Positions 7,616 through 16,177 of a DNA stretch of 64,000 nucleotides are shown piece by piece (position 1 is the first letter of the stretch; each line of letters starts with the position of its first letter). Made by a program: the position numbers and the translations under genes. Below the pieces are notes generated by a model, which was not told where the DNA came from, did no database searches, and saw nothing but the letters and a program-made list of their open reading frames with translations. Source of the DNA: Labrenzia sp. PHM005 (GTDB lineage: Bacteria; Pseudomonadota; Alphaproteobacteria; Rhizobiales; Stappiaceae); assembly GCF_006517275.1 (NCBI RefSeq), contig NZ_CP041191.1:5699001-5763000 (forward strand), in the 5' to 3' direction.

Positions 7616-8179
7616 ATGACAGCGCTGGCGGAGAACAAAGGAACTGCTGAAACTGAGGGAGAAGAAAAACAACCTCCCTCTCCCTTCACCATCGGATATG
7701 AGCGCCGCAACAGCGAAATCATCGTATATGGCTGCGTCTTTGTGGTTTTGATGTTTGCGGTGATCGGATTTGTCACCGGAACTTATTTACTGCTCTTTGC
7801 TGCGCTCGGCCCAGCGGCAATCGCCTATTGGCACTTTCCGATGCTGGAACGGCACCGGCCACAACTTGGCGCCAACGAGGAAGGCCTGTTCGTCGACCGG
7901 ATCGGCTTCCTTGACTGGGCGGCGATCCGGATGATCGATCTGAGCAAGACGACCGTTCGTGGCAACAGTCTGATCAGACTGAATATATTGCTGAACCGCC
8001 CTTTGGAAAATGCGGTCACGTCCGGTCAACACACACCCCTTTGGAAAAAATTCACGATGCGCAACTGGAAGCGTAGCAAACGCGAGCACGGCCGGGAACT
8101 CATCGCTATCAACCTGCACACACTCGTCGGTGACCCGGACGAGGTCCTCAGCCGCATCCGGTCGTTTAAGTTCGTCTGA
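7616..8179 (+). CDS. Membrane protein with two TM segments and PH-like C-terminal region
   Basis: The 187-residue product has a hydrophilic acidic N-terminus, two adjacent hydrophobic segments (about residues 39-58 and 60-77) and a cytoplasmic C-terminal part. The segment LGANEEGLFVDRIGFLDWAAI resembles the bPH-like domain of STM3941-type proteins (a strand, EGL, then a W-x-x-I turn). No enzymatic motif is seen. It follows ribB by 24 bases on the same strand and may be co-transcribed. The function is unknown; the domain assignment is tentative. Confidence 0.7.
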   Translation: MTALAENKGTAETEGEEKQPPSPFTIGYERRNSEIIVYGCVFVVLMFAVIGFVTGTYLLLFAALGPAAIAYWHFPMLERHRPQLGANEEGLFVDRIGFLDWAAIRMIDLSKTTVRGNSLIRLNILLNRPLENAVTSGQHTPLWKKFTMRNWKRSKREHGRELIAINLHTLVGDPDEVLSRIRSFKFV

Positions 8180-8320
8180 CTTTGGTCATCAAAATTTACC
8201 CATTAACACGTGTTTTTTCTGCCCCATTAAGACACCGTCCATAAAACTTGATAAAACTGGCAAAAATGATGCGCTGCAGCACTCCCGTCGCGTAAGCCAA
8301 TTTAGCCAGGTGGATATGTC

Positions 8321-9469
8321 ATGTCACAGACAACCAAGAACGTCGGCCTCGTTCTGCAGGGCGGCGGCGCCTTGGGGGCCTATGAAACCGGGGCCATTCA
8401 ACGGATCTACGAAAAGGGCTATCGTCCCGAAATCCTGACGGGAACCTCAATCGGCGCCTTGAACGCTGCCGTTCTTGCGGCGCCGAAATACGGTGAAGCC
8501 AATGAAACCCTGCAGGACCTTTGGGACTACCTTGGCCACGAACACCCCTTCCCCTTGTTCCAGCAGTACAACACAGCCTACACTAGCTTGGGACACCCCA
8601 GGTTTTTCAAACTGCACGGCAGCATGTTTGGCGCCCAACGTCCGAGCATCTACGATGTGTCGCCGGCGCTCGACACCATGCGCCGCTTCATTAATTTTGA
8701 CTTCCTGAACTCCCCAGAAGCTCCGACGGTGGTTGTGACTGCCACGAACATCGTTTCCGGCGAAATCGAACGCTTTTCCAATCGCAAAGACACGCTGACG
8801 CCAGAGCACATCATGGCCAGCGGTGCGTTGCCGCCTAGCTTCCCGCCCATCGAAATTGATGGCCAGTTCTATTGGGATGGCGGGATTTACGACAACACGC
8901 CGATCCAATCCCTGGTGCGCATTTTGAACGAACATGAAGTCGAGCACTTGCCGATCTTCGTCATCGAGCTCTTCGGCGCGCTTGGGGATGTACCAAAAGA
9001 CCTCAATCAGTCGATCGACCGCATGACGGAACTCATTTATGAGGACAAATTCTGGAAGACCTATGAAGGTCATGAAAAGGCCTATGAGTTTGCCGAAATG
9101 CTTTGGGAACTGGATGGCGTGGTTCCAGAAGATTCCCCGGTCCGGGAGCTGGAGGCCTTTACCAAGCTGATGCGGCGGCGGGCAATCTCGCACATCTTCA
9201 CCATTCCGGCCGAACGTGCAGCGCTGCGCAATGTCATCGACTTCAGCCCGTCAACGATCCAGAAGCGGATTGATGCTGGCTACAAGGCCGCCAATCACGC
9301 GCTCGACAAGGATGAATTCCGGATCAACTACATCCTCCACAGCCGGCTGAAAAGCGAACGAAATCCGTCGTCTGACGAACCGGCGAAAAAGCGTGCAGCG
9401 TCGACCAAACCCAAAACGGCCAGCCGCCCGCGAACCAAGGCGGCCAAGTCCAGCTCTAAGACATCTTGA
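8321..9469 (+). CDS. Patatin-like phospholipase family protein (DUF3734 type)
   Basis: This is a 382-residue cytoplasmic serine lipase-like protein. The oxyanion loop is GGGALGAYETG (14-24), the nucleophile elbow GTSIG (41-45, Ser43), and the catalytic Asp lies in DGGIYDN (186-192), so the Ser-Asp dyad is complete. The C-terminal region with RNVIDFSPSTIQKRIDAGY matches the DUF3734 extension found in rhizobial patatins. The last 35 residues are a Lys/Ala/Ser-rich basic tail (KKRAASTKPK...), which could bind polyanions. The likely substrates are phospholipid or stored acyl lipid. It heads a run of same-strand genes: an alpha/beta hydrolase starts 36 bases downstream. Confidence 0.9.
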   Translation: MSQTTKNVGLVLQGGGALGAYETGAIQRIYEKGYRPEILTGTSIGALNAAVLAAPKYGEANETLQDLWDYLGHEHPFPLFQQYNTAYTSLGHPRFFKLHGSMFGAQRPSIYDVSPALDTMRRFINFDFLNSPEAPTVVVTATNIVSGEIERFSNRKDTLTPEHIMASGALPPSFPPIEIDGQFYWDGGIYDNTPIQSLVRILNEHEVEHLPIFVIELFGALGDVPKDLNQSIDRMTELIYEDKFWKTYEGHEKAYEFAEMLWELDGVVPEDSPVRELEAFTKLMRRRAISHIFTIPAERAALRNVIDFSPSTIQKRIDAGYKAANHALDKDEFRINYILHSRLKSERNPSSDEPAKKRAASTKPKTASRPRTKAAKSSSKTS

Positions 9470-9504
9470 CGTCTTGAAACTCAATTTATGAGGAAAGGTC
9501 TGAT

Positions 9505-10392
9505 ATGACCCGTTCAATTGAAGACAAATACGATTCTGGCAATTACACCGCGCAAAGTTTTAAGACATCTGACGGTTTGTCACTGGCCTATCGCGTCTAC
9601 GGTGACAAGGGCACCGGAAAACCGGCAATTCTGGCCCTCCCCGGTCTTACACGGAACATCCGAGATCTGGATCCGGCAGCGAGCCAGCTTGCCGAAAACT
9701 ACCGGATCTACACGCTGAACCTGCGCGGCCGCGATACCTCCGACAACGATCCGGATTTCAGCAACTACAACACGGTTGTTTACATCCGCGACATCTATGA
9801 GTTCTGGCAGCACCTTGAAGAAGAGCCGGTGGTTCTGGCAGGGTCATCCCTTGGGGCGCTCTTGGCGATGCTAATGGTCGAAGATCATCCGGATATGCTG
9901 GCCGGGATCATTCTCAACGACCTGGGCGCGACAATCGAGACCGCGGGCATGGCGCGAATTTTCGGCTACGCCGGCAAATTGCCGGATGAATCGGATCTTT
10001 CCAAAGTGGTCGCGACATTGAAGGACCACGTCGGCGAGCAATTTGAAGGCCTGAGCGATGACGATTGGGAGCGGATGGCCGTTTCCATGTATGGTCTGAA
10101 AGATGGCAAGTGGCACCACCGCTATGACGACAATCTTGGCCGGGCGCTGGCCGAAAACAGAGAAACGCCGCGCGATCTGTGGGCGGCCCAAAAGAAGGCA
10201 GCAGATTTGGATCTGCCGATCCTCTCCATCCGCGGTGTCTTATCCGATGTGACAGCCAAGAAAACCATCGAACAGATGCAGGCAATGGCACCAAAGATGC
10301 AGGCTGCGGAGATTTCTGGCCGCGGGCATTGCCCGATCCTGGACGAACCAGCCTCTCAGCAGGCCATTGTCCAATTCATGAGTGATCTTTAA
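9505..10392 (+). CDS. Alpha/beta hydrolase
   Basis: This 295-residue alpha/beta-fold hydrolase has the nucleophile elbow GSSLG (113-117, Ser115), a probable acid Asp248 in RGVLSDVT, and catalytic His275 in GRGHCPILDEP. The oxyanion turn is LPGLTRN (45-51). The substrate is unknown; similar proteins act on esters or epoxides or lactones. AGGAAAGG upstream of ATG 9505 is a good ribosome-binding site. It lies between the patatin gene and an MFS exporter on the same strand, suggesting a small lipid or ester-handling unit, which is inference. Confidence 0.88.
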   Translation: MTRSIEDKYDSGNYTAQSFKTSDGLSLAYRVYGDKGTGKPAILALPGLTRNIRDLDPAASQLAENYRIYTLNLRGRDTSDNDPDFSNYNTVVYIRDIYEFWQHLEEEPVVLAGSSLGALLAMLMVEDHPDMLAGIILNDLGATIETAGMARIFGYAGKLPDESDLSKVVATLKDHVGEQFEGLSDDDWERMAVSMYGLKDGKWHHRYDDNLGRALAENRETPRDLWAAQKKAADLDLPILSIRGVLSDVTAKKTIEQMQAMAPKMQAAEISGRGHCPILDEPASQQAIVQFMSDL

Positions 10393-10411
10393 CGGAACAA
10401 GGCCACGAGCG

Positions 10412-11935
10412 ATGACACGATCCGGGCTGACTCTAATCAATATGAGCGGCGCCATCGGCATGATCATGATCGATCAGACCGTGATTGGGATTGCGATCCC
10501 TGCCCTTCAGCGCAGCTTTGATTTTGGTCCGCTCGCCCTGCAATGGGTGGTGAACGGCTACACGCTCGCCCTTGCCGCCTCCTTGATCTGCGCCGGCTGG
10601 GCCGGAGACCGCTTCGGCCACTACCGCTCTTTTGCTGCCGGCGTAGCACTCTTCACCGGCTCCTCGCTCCTCTGTGCCCTGGCACCCGTTGGCGAGATTT
10701 TCATTCTCGCGCGGATTGGGCAGGGGGTTGGAGCGTCCTTGATGCAGCCGGCTGCCACGGCCATCGTCTTTGGCACCTTTCCGCCGAAGGAACGGGGAAA
10801 GGCCATGTCGATCTATGTCGGCAGCGGATTGCTGTTTTTAGCAGCCGGTCCGCTGCTTGGGGGAATCCTGGTTGAACGCTTCTCCTGGCACATGGTGTTT
10901 CTGGTCAACTTACCTATTGGCTGCGCCACCCTGCTGGCAGCCCTGCGCCTCGGCCGGGAAGCCCCCAAAGGGACTGAAAAGCCCTTCGACTTTATGGGTG
11001 CAACTCTTCTGGTATCCGGCATCTTCTTTTTGACAACGGCCATTCAGAGCCTCGGAGATGGCGGTGCAGTCTCCCTTTTATCGCTTGCGCTTGCCGCCAT
11101 CGGTCTTGGCTGCCTGATTGCCCTGCCATTCCGAAAACCCGGCCACGGCGCGCCAATCATTGATTTCGGCAACTTTCGCAACAAGATCTATCTCGGTTGC
11201 GGCATCGTCCTGTTCTGCATCCAGTTTGCGATGCTTGGCCAGGTGGTCTTTGGGGCTGTCTTTATCCAGAATGTCCTCGCCTTCAGCCCGTTTCAGACCG
11301 GCTTGGCGATGATGCCCGTGGTGCTTGCCATCATCTTGATGGCCCAGGTCTCCGGTTATCTGTTCGACAAGGTCTCTTTCCGTTTGCTTGCGGTCTCTGG
11401 AACCCTTGCCATTTCGCTGGGTTTCTTCTCCCAAGCCCTGGTTTTGGAACTTGGCCACATCCTCTGGATGATCCCCGGCATGCTGCTCATTGGACTGGGT
11501 CTTGGACTGCTGGCCAGCACGGTGACCACAGAAGGGCTGTCCCAGGTTCCCATGACACAACGGGCAACCGCCTCTGCAATCCTGCAAACCTTGCGGCAAA
11601 CCGGCGGTGTTTTCGGCATTGCCTGCATCGGTTCAGTCATCAATCTGATCGAAAAAACCCGCATTGAGGACATTGCGCAGCAGCTCGAGCCGGTTGCAGA
11701 CAAACGCAGGGAGCTGCAACTGTTGCTGTTCCAATCCGAACAATCTCAAGCCAAGGCAACCGCACAGCTAAAGGAACATTGGCCAGAGGCGCTGGCTGAC
11801 CTCAAACAAATCACAGCAGAAGCGATTGCGGCTGGCTATTACCTGGGCGCTGCCGTCGTGTTCCTGGCCGCGGTCATTTCACTCTGGGCGTTTGCGAAGA
11901 CCAAGAAGGATGCAGCAGAAGAGTCCGCTTCTTAA
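10412..11935 (+). CDS. MFS transporter, DHA2 (14-TM, EmrB/QacA-like) family
   Basis: This drug:H+ antiporter-type protein has 507 residues from the ATG at 10412. About 14 hydrophobic segments are visible, with the motif WVVNGYTLALAA and the loop GDRFGHYR typical of DHA2 exporters. A GTG at 10382 overlapping the hydrolase stop would add ten residues; the ATG is preferred because it precedes the family-conserved N-terminus. A charged loop (about residues 425-480) lies between the last membrane segments. The substrate is unknown. It ends 33 bases before the convergent LysR gene. Confidence 0.88.
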   Translation: MTRSGLTLINMSGAIGMIMIDQTVIGIAIPALQRSFDFGPLALQWVVNGYTLALAASLICAGWAGDRFGHYRSFAAGVALFTGSSLLCALAPVGEIFILARIGQGVGASLMQPAATAIVFGTFPPKERGKAMSIYVGSGLLFLAAGPLLGGILVERFSWHMVFLVNLPIGCATLLAALRLGREAPKGTEKPFDFMGATLLVSGIFFLTTAIQSLGDGGAVSLLSLALAAIGLGCLIALPFRKPGHGAPIIDFGNFRNKIYLGCGIVLFCIQFAMLGQVVFGAVFIQNVLAFSPFQTGLAMMPVVLAIILMAQVSGYLFDKVSFRLLAVSGTLAISLGFFSQALVLELGHILWMIPGMLLIGLGLGLLASTVTTEGLSQVPMTQRATASAILQTLRQTGGVFGIACIGSVINLIEKTRIEDIAQQLEPVADKRRELQLLLFQSEQSQAKATAQLKEHWPEALADLKQITAEAIAAGYYLGAAVVFLAAVISLWAFAKTKKDAAEESAS

Positions 11936-11967
11936 AATGCAGCTGGAACTAGGCCGTGTGGTAGATT

Positions 11968-12831
11968 CTAGGAAGACCCGAACAGTTCTGCGAGCCAATC
12001 ACAAACCGTTTGAATACGCATCAACCGGTGATCTTCCGCCCGGTAAACCAGCCAAACTTCGCGTTTGAGATCAAAAACAGGGTCTGGCAATCGCTGTAAA
12101 CGCTGGTCCTGATCCGCAATCAATCTGGGTAGAACCGATTTTCCCAGACCAGCCGCAACGGCCTCTGTAGCACCGGCAAAGTCACAGACGGCAACGGGCG
12201 AAAAGACACCTCCATCGTGAGTGACCTTGTTCTGCAGCCAAGCAGCCTGTGGCAGGTGGTGCATGGTTTCCTGATATCCAATCCAGTTCATGCCGTCCGA
12301 CGCTGCCAGATCGATGTCCGACGACATGTAAAGACTGTGCACCAAGCTGCAGATGCGCTGCGTTTTCAAGCTGTGGCCGCCCTCTACCGGACGGGCCAAG
12401 CGAAGCGCAATATCGGTCTCCCGGTTGATCAGGCTGACGGTCCGGTTTTCAGAATCCAGATTGAGGCGCAGGTCGGGATGGCTCTGAAGAAAGGCGTGCG
12501 CTCGCGGGATCAACAGATGATTGATCACCATTGGAACTGATGAAAGCCGAACCAAGCCGGCAATCGAATCTTTCGCATTGCTCAGCTCGTCTTCCAGATC
12601 ACCCGTAATTTGCTCAATCGCCTCGGCTTGCCCGGCCACCTTCAAACCCGTTTCCGTCAAACCGAGCCGCCCCTCGCCGCCGCGCTCGACCAGACGTTGC
12701 CCAAAGTGGCTTTCAAGCGAACGGATGCGGCGTGCAATGGTTGTGGCATTGATGCCCAACTTTTTGGCCGCCGCGTCCAGTGAACCGGCGCGCCGGAAGG
12801 CAATCACACATTTCAGATCGTCCCAGTCCAT
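11968..12831 (-). CDS. LysR family transcriptional regulator
   Basis: This 287-residue LysR-type regulator has the N-terminal winged helix-turn-helix MDWDDLKCVIAF...GSLDAAAKKLGINATTIARRI and a C-terminal periplasmic-binding-protein-like effector domain. An in-frame ATG at 12888 would add 19 residues, but that segment is encoded by the operator repeats described at 12832-12863 and is not typical of LysR proteins, so the ATG at 12831 is chosen. It is divergent from the TauE/SafE exporter and probably controls it. The small-molecule effector is unknown. Confidence 0.87.
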   Translation of the reverse strand: MDWDDLKCVIAFRRAGSLDAAAKKLGINATTIARRIRSLESHFGQRLVERGGEGRLGLTETGLKVAGQAEAIEQITGDLEDELSNAKDSIAGLVRLSSVPMVINHLLIPRAHAFLQSHPDLRLNLDSENRTVSLINRETDIALRLARPVEGGHSLKTQRICSLVHSLYMSSDIDLAASDGMNWIGYQETMHHLPQAAWLQNKVTHDGGVFSPVAVCDFAGATEAVAAGLGKSVLPRLIADQDQRLQRLPDPVFDLKREVWLVYRAEDHRLMRIQTVCDWLAELFGSS

Positions 12832-12863
12832 ATCTGCAATATTGCAGCTTTGATCTGCAATAT
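12832..12863. promoter_or_regulatory. LysR-type operator repeats between divergent genes
   Basis: ATCTGCAATAT occurs at 12832-12842 and again at 12853-12863, exactly 21 bases (two helical turns) apart. The first copy is part of a perfect 14-base palindrome, CTGCAATATTGCAG (12834-12847). The arrangement of a strong dyad plus a phased second site is what LysR regulators bind. The site touches the proposed start of the regulator itself, which would permit autorepression. Binding by the adjacent LysR protein is inference. Confidence 0.65.
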
Positions 12864-12918
12864 CATCTGTTTCGCTGCATATTCGCATTCAGTAGTGTTT
12901 GCGTCGGCAAGGAGATAT

Positions 12919-13677
12919 ATGCTGATGGACATCATCGCGCTCACAGGTTTGACCGGCACACAATTCTGGATTTGCACAGCTGTTGTGTTCACCGCAGGCC
13001 TTGTGCGCGGATTTTCCGGGTTTGGCCTCTCGGCTGTTGTCATGGCCGGTATTGTGACGATCATTCCTCCGGTTGATCTCATTCCCGTCTGTTATGTTCT
13101 GGAAGCGGCCGCCAGCCTCGCGCTCCTGCGCGGCAATATCCGATCGGCCGACTGGACCCTGGTTTTGCAGCTGGCGCTTGGCTCGGCAATAGGCGTCCCG
13201 ATCGGCCTGGCGGCCACAACCTATGTCGCCCCTGAAACTTCGAAGATGATCGCGCTTTTGCTGGTCTTGACCTTGACCGGCGCTCAATTGCTCAAGCTGG
13301 TGCCACCCGGGTTTGGCGGCCGGTACGGCACACCGGCCGCGGGACTTCTGGCCGGTATTGTTACCGGCCTCGCGTCCGTCGGCGGGCTCGTTGTGGCTCT
13401 TTATGTCCTGTCGCGGAAGACAGAGCCGCAAGTGATGCGTAGTTCCTTGATCATCTTCCTGCTGGCCGGGATGGTCACCACACTGATGTCGCTGCTCTAT
13501 TATGAGCTGATGACTGCGCAGGCCCTGCAGCGCGGAACGGTGTTTGTTCCAGTTGTTTTATTAGGGGTGTTTTTCGGGTCCATTCTGTTTTCACCCAAAT
13601 TCGCCCCCTACTACAAGCGCGCCTGCCTCACCTTGCTGCTTTGCCTGTCCGCTGTCGGCGTATCCCGGCTGCTGTGA
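12919..13677 (+). CDS. TauE/SafE family sulfite/anion exporter
   Basis: The product is 252 residues with about eight hydrophobic segments. The N-terminal GLVRGFSGFGLSAVVMAG motif is the TauE/SafE (DUF81) signature. Family members export sulfite, sulfoacetate or related organic anions; the substrate here is not evident. AAGGAG at 12909-12914 precedes ATGs at 12919 and 12925, so either may be used; 12919 is given. The frame remains open upstream into the operator region, but no better start is seen. It is divergent from the LysR regulator. Confidence 0.87.
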   Translation: MLMDIIALTGLTGTQFWICTAVVFTAGLVRGFSGFGLSAVVMAGIVTIIPPVDLIPVCYVLEAAASLALLRGNIRSADWTLVLQLALGSAIGVPIGLAATTYVAPETSKMIALLLVLTLTGAQLLKLVPPGFGGRYGTPAAGLLAGIVTGLASVGGLVVALYVLSRKTEPQVMRSSLIIFLLAGMVTTLMSLLYYELMTAQALQRGTVFVPVVLLGVFFGSILFSPKFAPYYKRACLTLLLCLSAVGVSRLL

Positions 13678-13786
13678 AGCCAGCACCTGTCGTCACGAGG
13701 CCGGACCAGGTCACCTCAGAGCATCTTTGGCTGCTCAAGCGATTCTGCTTAACCAGCCGCTGATCTAGCCGGCTTTGAAACGGCAT

Positions 13787-14692
13787 CTACTTCAAATGAT
13801 CCTTGAAGAAAGCGATGGTCCGGTCTTCGGCAAGTTTCGCTGCAGCCGCGTCGTATCTGGGTGTTGTATCGTTGTGAAAGCCGTGGTTCACGCCCTCGTA
13901 CATGTGCGCGATATAGGTTTTGCCTTTGTCCTTGAGCGCGCGTTCATAGGACGGCCAGCCGGTGTTAATACGCCGGTCCAGTTCTGCATATTGCAGCATC
14001 AATGGCGCCTCGATTTTTGCCACATCGCCGACAGGTGGCTGGCGGCCATAAAACGGCACTCCAGCTGCGAGTTCCGGGTAGGCAACGGCAATGGCATTGA
14101 CCACGCCGCCGCCGTAACAGAACCCTACTGCGCCGACTTTTCCAGTGCTGCCTTCATGCCCAAGCAAAAACTCAAATCCGGCAAAGAAGTCGTTCAGCAG
14201 CTTTTCCCGATCGACGGATGATTGAAGTGTCCGGCCTTCATCGTCATTGCCCGGATATCCGCCCACCGATGTCAAACCATCGGGCGCAAGCGCTAAAAAT
14301 CCAGCTTTGCCGAGTCTTCGGGCAACATCCTCAATATAGGGATTGAGACCCCGGTTTTCGTGAATGACCAGAACTGCGGGCAACTTTCCGGTAATCCCAG
14401 CAGGTTTCACCAGATAGGCGTTGACCTCGCCATGGCCGTTTGGCGAGGGATAGGTGATCCGCTGCGTTTCAATATCCTGATCATTTGGATCCACCTGCTG
14501 GGCCAAGGCATAGTCCGGAGACAGCTGATTGAGCAGCATTGCGGCGGTGAGACCGGTGACCGCGAACTTTGCGGCGCCGTTCAAAAACTCACGCTTCGTG
14601 ATTTTCCCGTGGGCATAGAAATCATAAAGGTCCAGAAGCTCTTGCGGAAAATCCTTGGCCGTCATCCGACGGACCGGCGTCATCTCATTCAT
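13787..14692 (-). CDS. Dienelactone hydrolase family protein
   Basis: This 301-residue alpha/beta hydrolase is of the dienelactone hydrolase type. The Cys nucleophile lies in GFCYGGG, the acid in YAELDRRI and the His in GVNHGFHND, giving a Cys-Asp-His triad. Residues 1-70 are an N-terminal extension with [20 protein letters not shown], a hydrophobic stretch that may be a signal or anchor and ends near YALAQQ, so the enzyme may be periplasmic. [17 protein letters not shown] is typical of the YghX/YsgA branch. It lies convergent to the TauE gene. The physiological substrate is unknown. Confidence 0.88.
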   Translation of the reverse strand: MNEMTPVRRMTAKDFPQELLDLYDFYAHGKITKREFLNGAAKFAVTGLTAAMLLNQLSPDYALAQQVDPNDQDIETQRITYPSPNGHGEVNAYLVKPAGITGKLPAVLVIHENRGLNPYIEDVARRLGKAGFLALAPDGLTSVGGYPGNDDEGRTLQSSVDREKLLNDFFAGFEFLLGHEGSTGKVGAVGFCYGGGVVNAIAVAYPELAAGVPFYGRQPPVGDVAKIEAPLMLQYAELDRRINTGWPSYERALKDKGKTYIAHMYEGVNHGFHNDTTPRYDAAAAKLAEDRTIAFFKDHLK

Positions 14693-14810
14693 TTCAAAGC
14701 CTCCCTGTTGGCACGCCTGTCGGCGCCCTCATAACAACTAGGGGCTTTAACGGATGGATCTATACCCGCACATTAGAGACTTGAGGAGAATTACCGGAAA
14801 CCGCTAAAAA

Positions 14811-15896
14811 TCAGCCAACCTGGCCACGATGACGGATAAGATGATCGGCCAACACGCAAGCCATCATGGCCTCGCCCACCGGAACAGCGCGGATGCCGAC
14901 ACACGGATCATGACGGCCTTTGGTCATGACGTTCACTTCCTCGCCTTGGCGGGTGATCGACTTGCGTTCGGTCAGGATCGAAGAGGTCGGTTTGACCGCG
15001 AACCGCACCACCAACGGGTCTCCGTTGGAAATACCGCCCAATACACCACCGGCATTGTTGGTCAAGAACACCGGCTGGCCGACATCATCAATGCGGATTT
15101 CATCGGCGTTTTCTTCACCGGTCAAAGTAGCCGCCTCAAAACCGTTGCCAACTTCAACACCTTTGACCGCGTTGATCGACATCATCGCGGCAGTGAGATC
15201 TGTGTCCAACTTGCCGTAGATGGGCGCGCCCCAACCGACCGGCACGCCTTCGGCAACGACCTCGATCACAGCCCCGACGGAAGACCCGGCCTTGCGGACG
15301 TCGTCCAGGTAGTCCGCCCAATGCGCAGCTGCTGCAGCATCAGGTGAGAAAAACGGATTGTTGTCGACTTCACTCCAGTCCCAGTTGCTGCGGTCAATCT
15401 TGTGCGGACCGACCTGCACCAAAGCCCCGCGGATCGTCACGCCCTGCAAAACCTTACGGGCAACAGCACCCGCGGCCACACGCATGGCGGTTTCCCGTGC
15501 CGATGAGCGTCCGCCGCCGCGGTAGTCTCGAATGCCGTATTTGGCGTCATAAGTGAAATCAGCATGTCCAGGGCGGAACCGGTCCTTGATCTCGGAGTAA
15601 TCCTTGGACCGCTGATCGGTGTTTTGAACCATCAGCGAGATCGGTGTTCCGGTGGTCTTCTGGACACCATCCTCATCGACCATCACTCCGGACAAAATCT
15701 GAACTTCGTCCGGCTCGCGCCGCTGGGTGGTGTATTTCGACTGCCCCGGTTTGCGCTTTTCCATAAAGCCCTGAATGTCGGCTTCGGTGAGCGGCACCAG
15801 CGGCGGGCAACCATCAACAACACAGCCGATCGCCGGTCCGTGGCTTTCTCCCCAAGTGGTGACCCGGAACATATGACCAAAGCTGTTGTGCGACAT
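14811..15896 (-). CDS. aroC: Chorismate synthase
   Basis: At 361 residues this is the FMN-dependent last enzyme of the shikimate pathway, converting EPSP to chorismate. Signature motifs are [20 protein letters not shown] at the N-terminus, [19 protein letters not shown], and [18 protein letters not shown] sequence ([20 protein letters not shown]). The length is normal. The ATG at 15896 opens on the minus strand; the upstream 281 bases contain no other gene. No partner gene of the pathway lies beside it. Confidence 0.96.
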   Translation of the reverse strand: MSHNSFGHMFRVTTWGESHGPAIGCVVDGCPPLVPLTEADIQGFMEKRKPGQSKYTTQRREPDEVQILSGVMVDEDGVQKTTGTPISLMVQNTDQRSKDYSEIKDRFRPGHADFTYDAKYGIRDYRGGGRSSARETAMRVAAGAVARKVLQGVTIRGALVQVGPHKIDRSNWDWSEVDNNPFFSPDAAAAAHWADYLDDVRKAGSSVGAVIEVVAEGVPVGWGAPIYGKLDTDLTAAMMSINAVKGVEVGNGFEAATLTGEENADEIRIDDVGQPVFLTNNAGGVLGGISNGDPLVVRFAVKPTSSILTERKSITRQGEEVNVMTKGRHDPCVGIRAVPVGEAMMACVLADHLIRHRGQVG

Positions 15897-16177
15897 TCGA
15901 AGCTTTCCAAAAAACGGCGTAAATTGTAGGTGGCCGAGCGATAAGCTATCCGCCTGCGAAGCTCAAGCCCAGGAACTCACGGGAACGGTCATCTTTCAAG
16001 TAAATAGAACCGATCTTTCGTTTCGAACCGGCAATCCACGTAAGTTGCGGGATGACGTACCAATCACACCTGCGTGTGGTCGGGCTGTTTCCAATCGTTT
16101 CAACGCTCCGGTTTGCCAATCCTTAAGGTGAAGTCAGTACCGTCACAAACCAGTGTTATTAATATCGGGTTCTTGCT

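Noticed and set aside
13753..13776. Terminator between TauE and dienelactone hydrolase genes
   Set aside because: An AGCCG/CGGCT stem is present, but the loop is long and the T run is only three bases, so it was left out.
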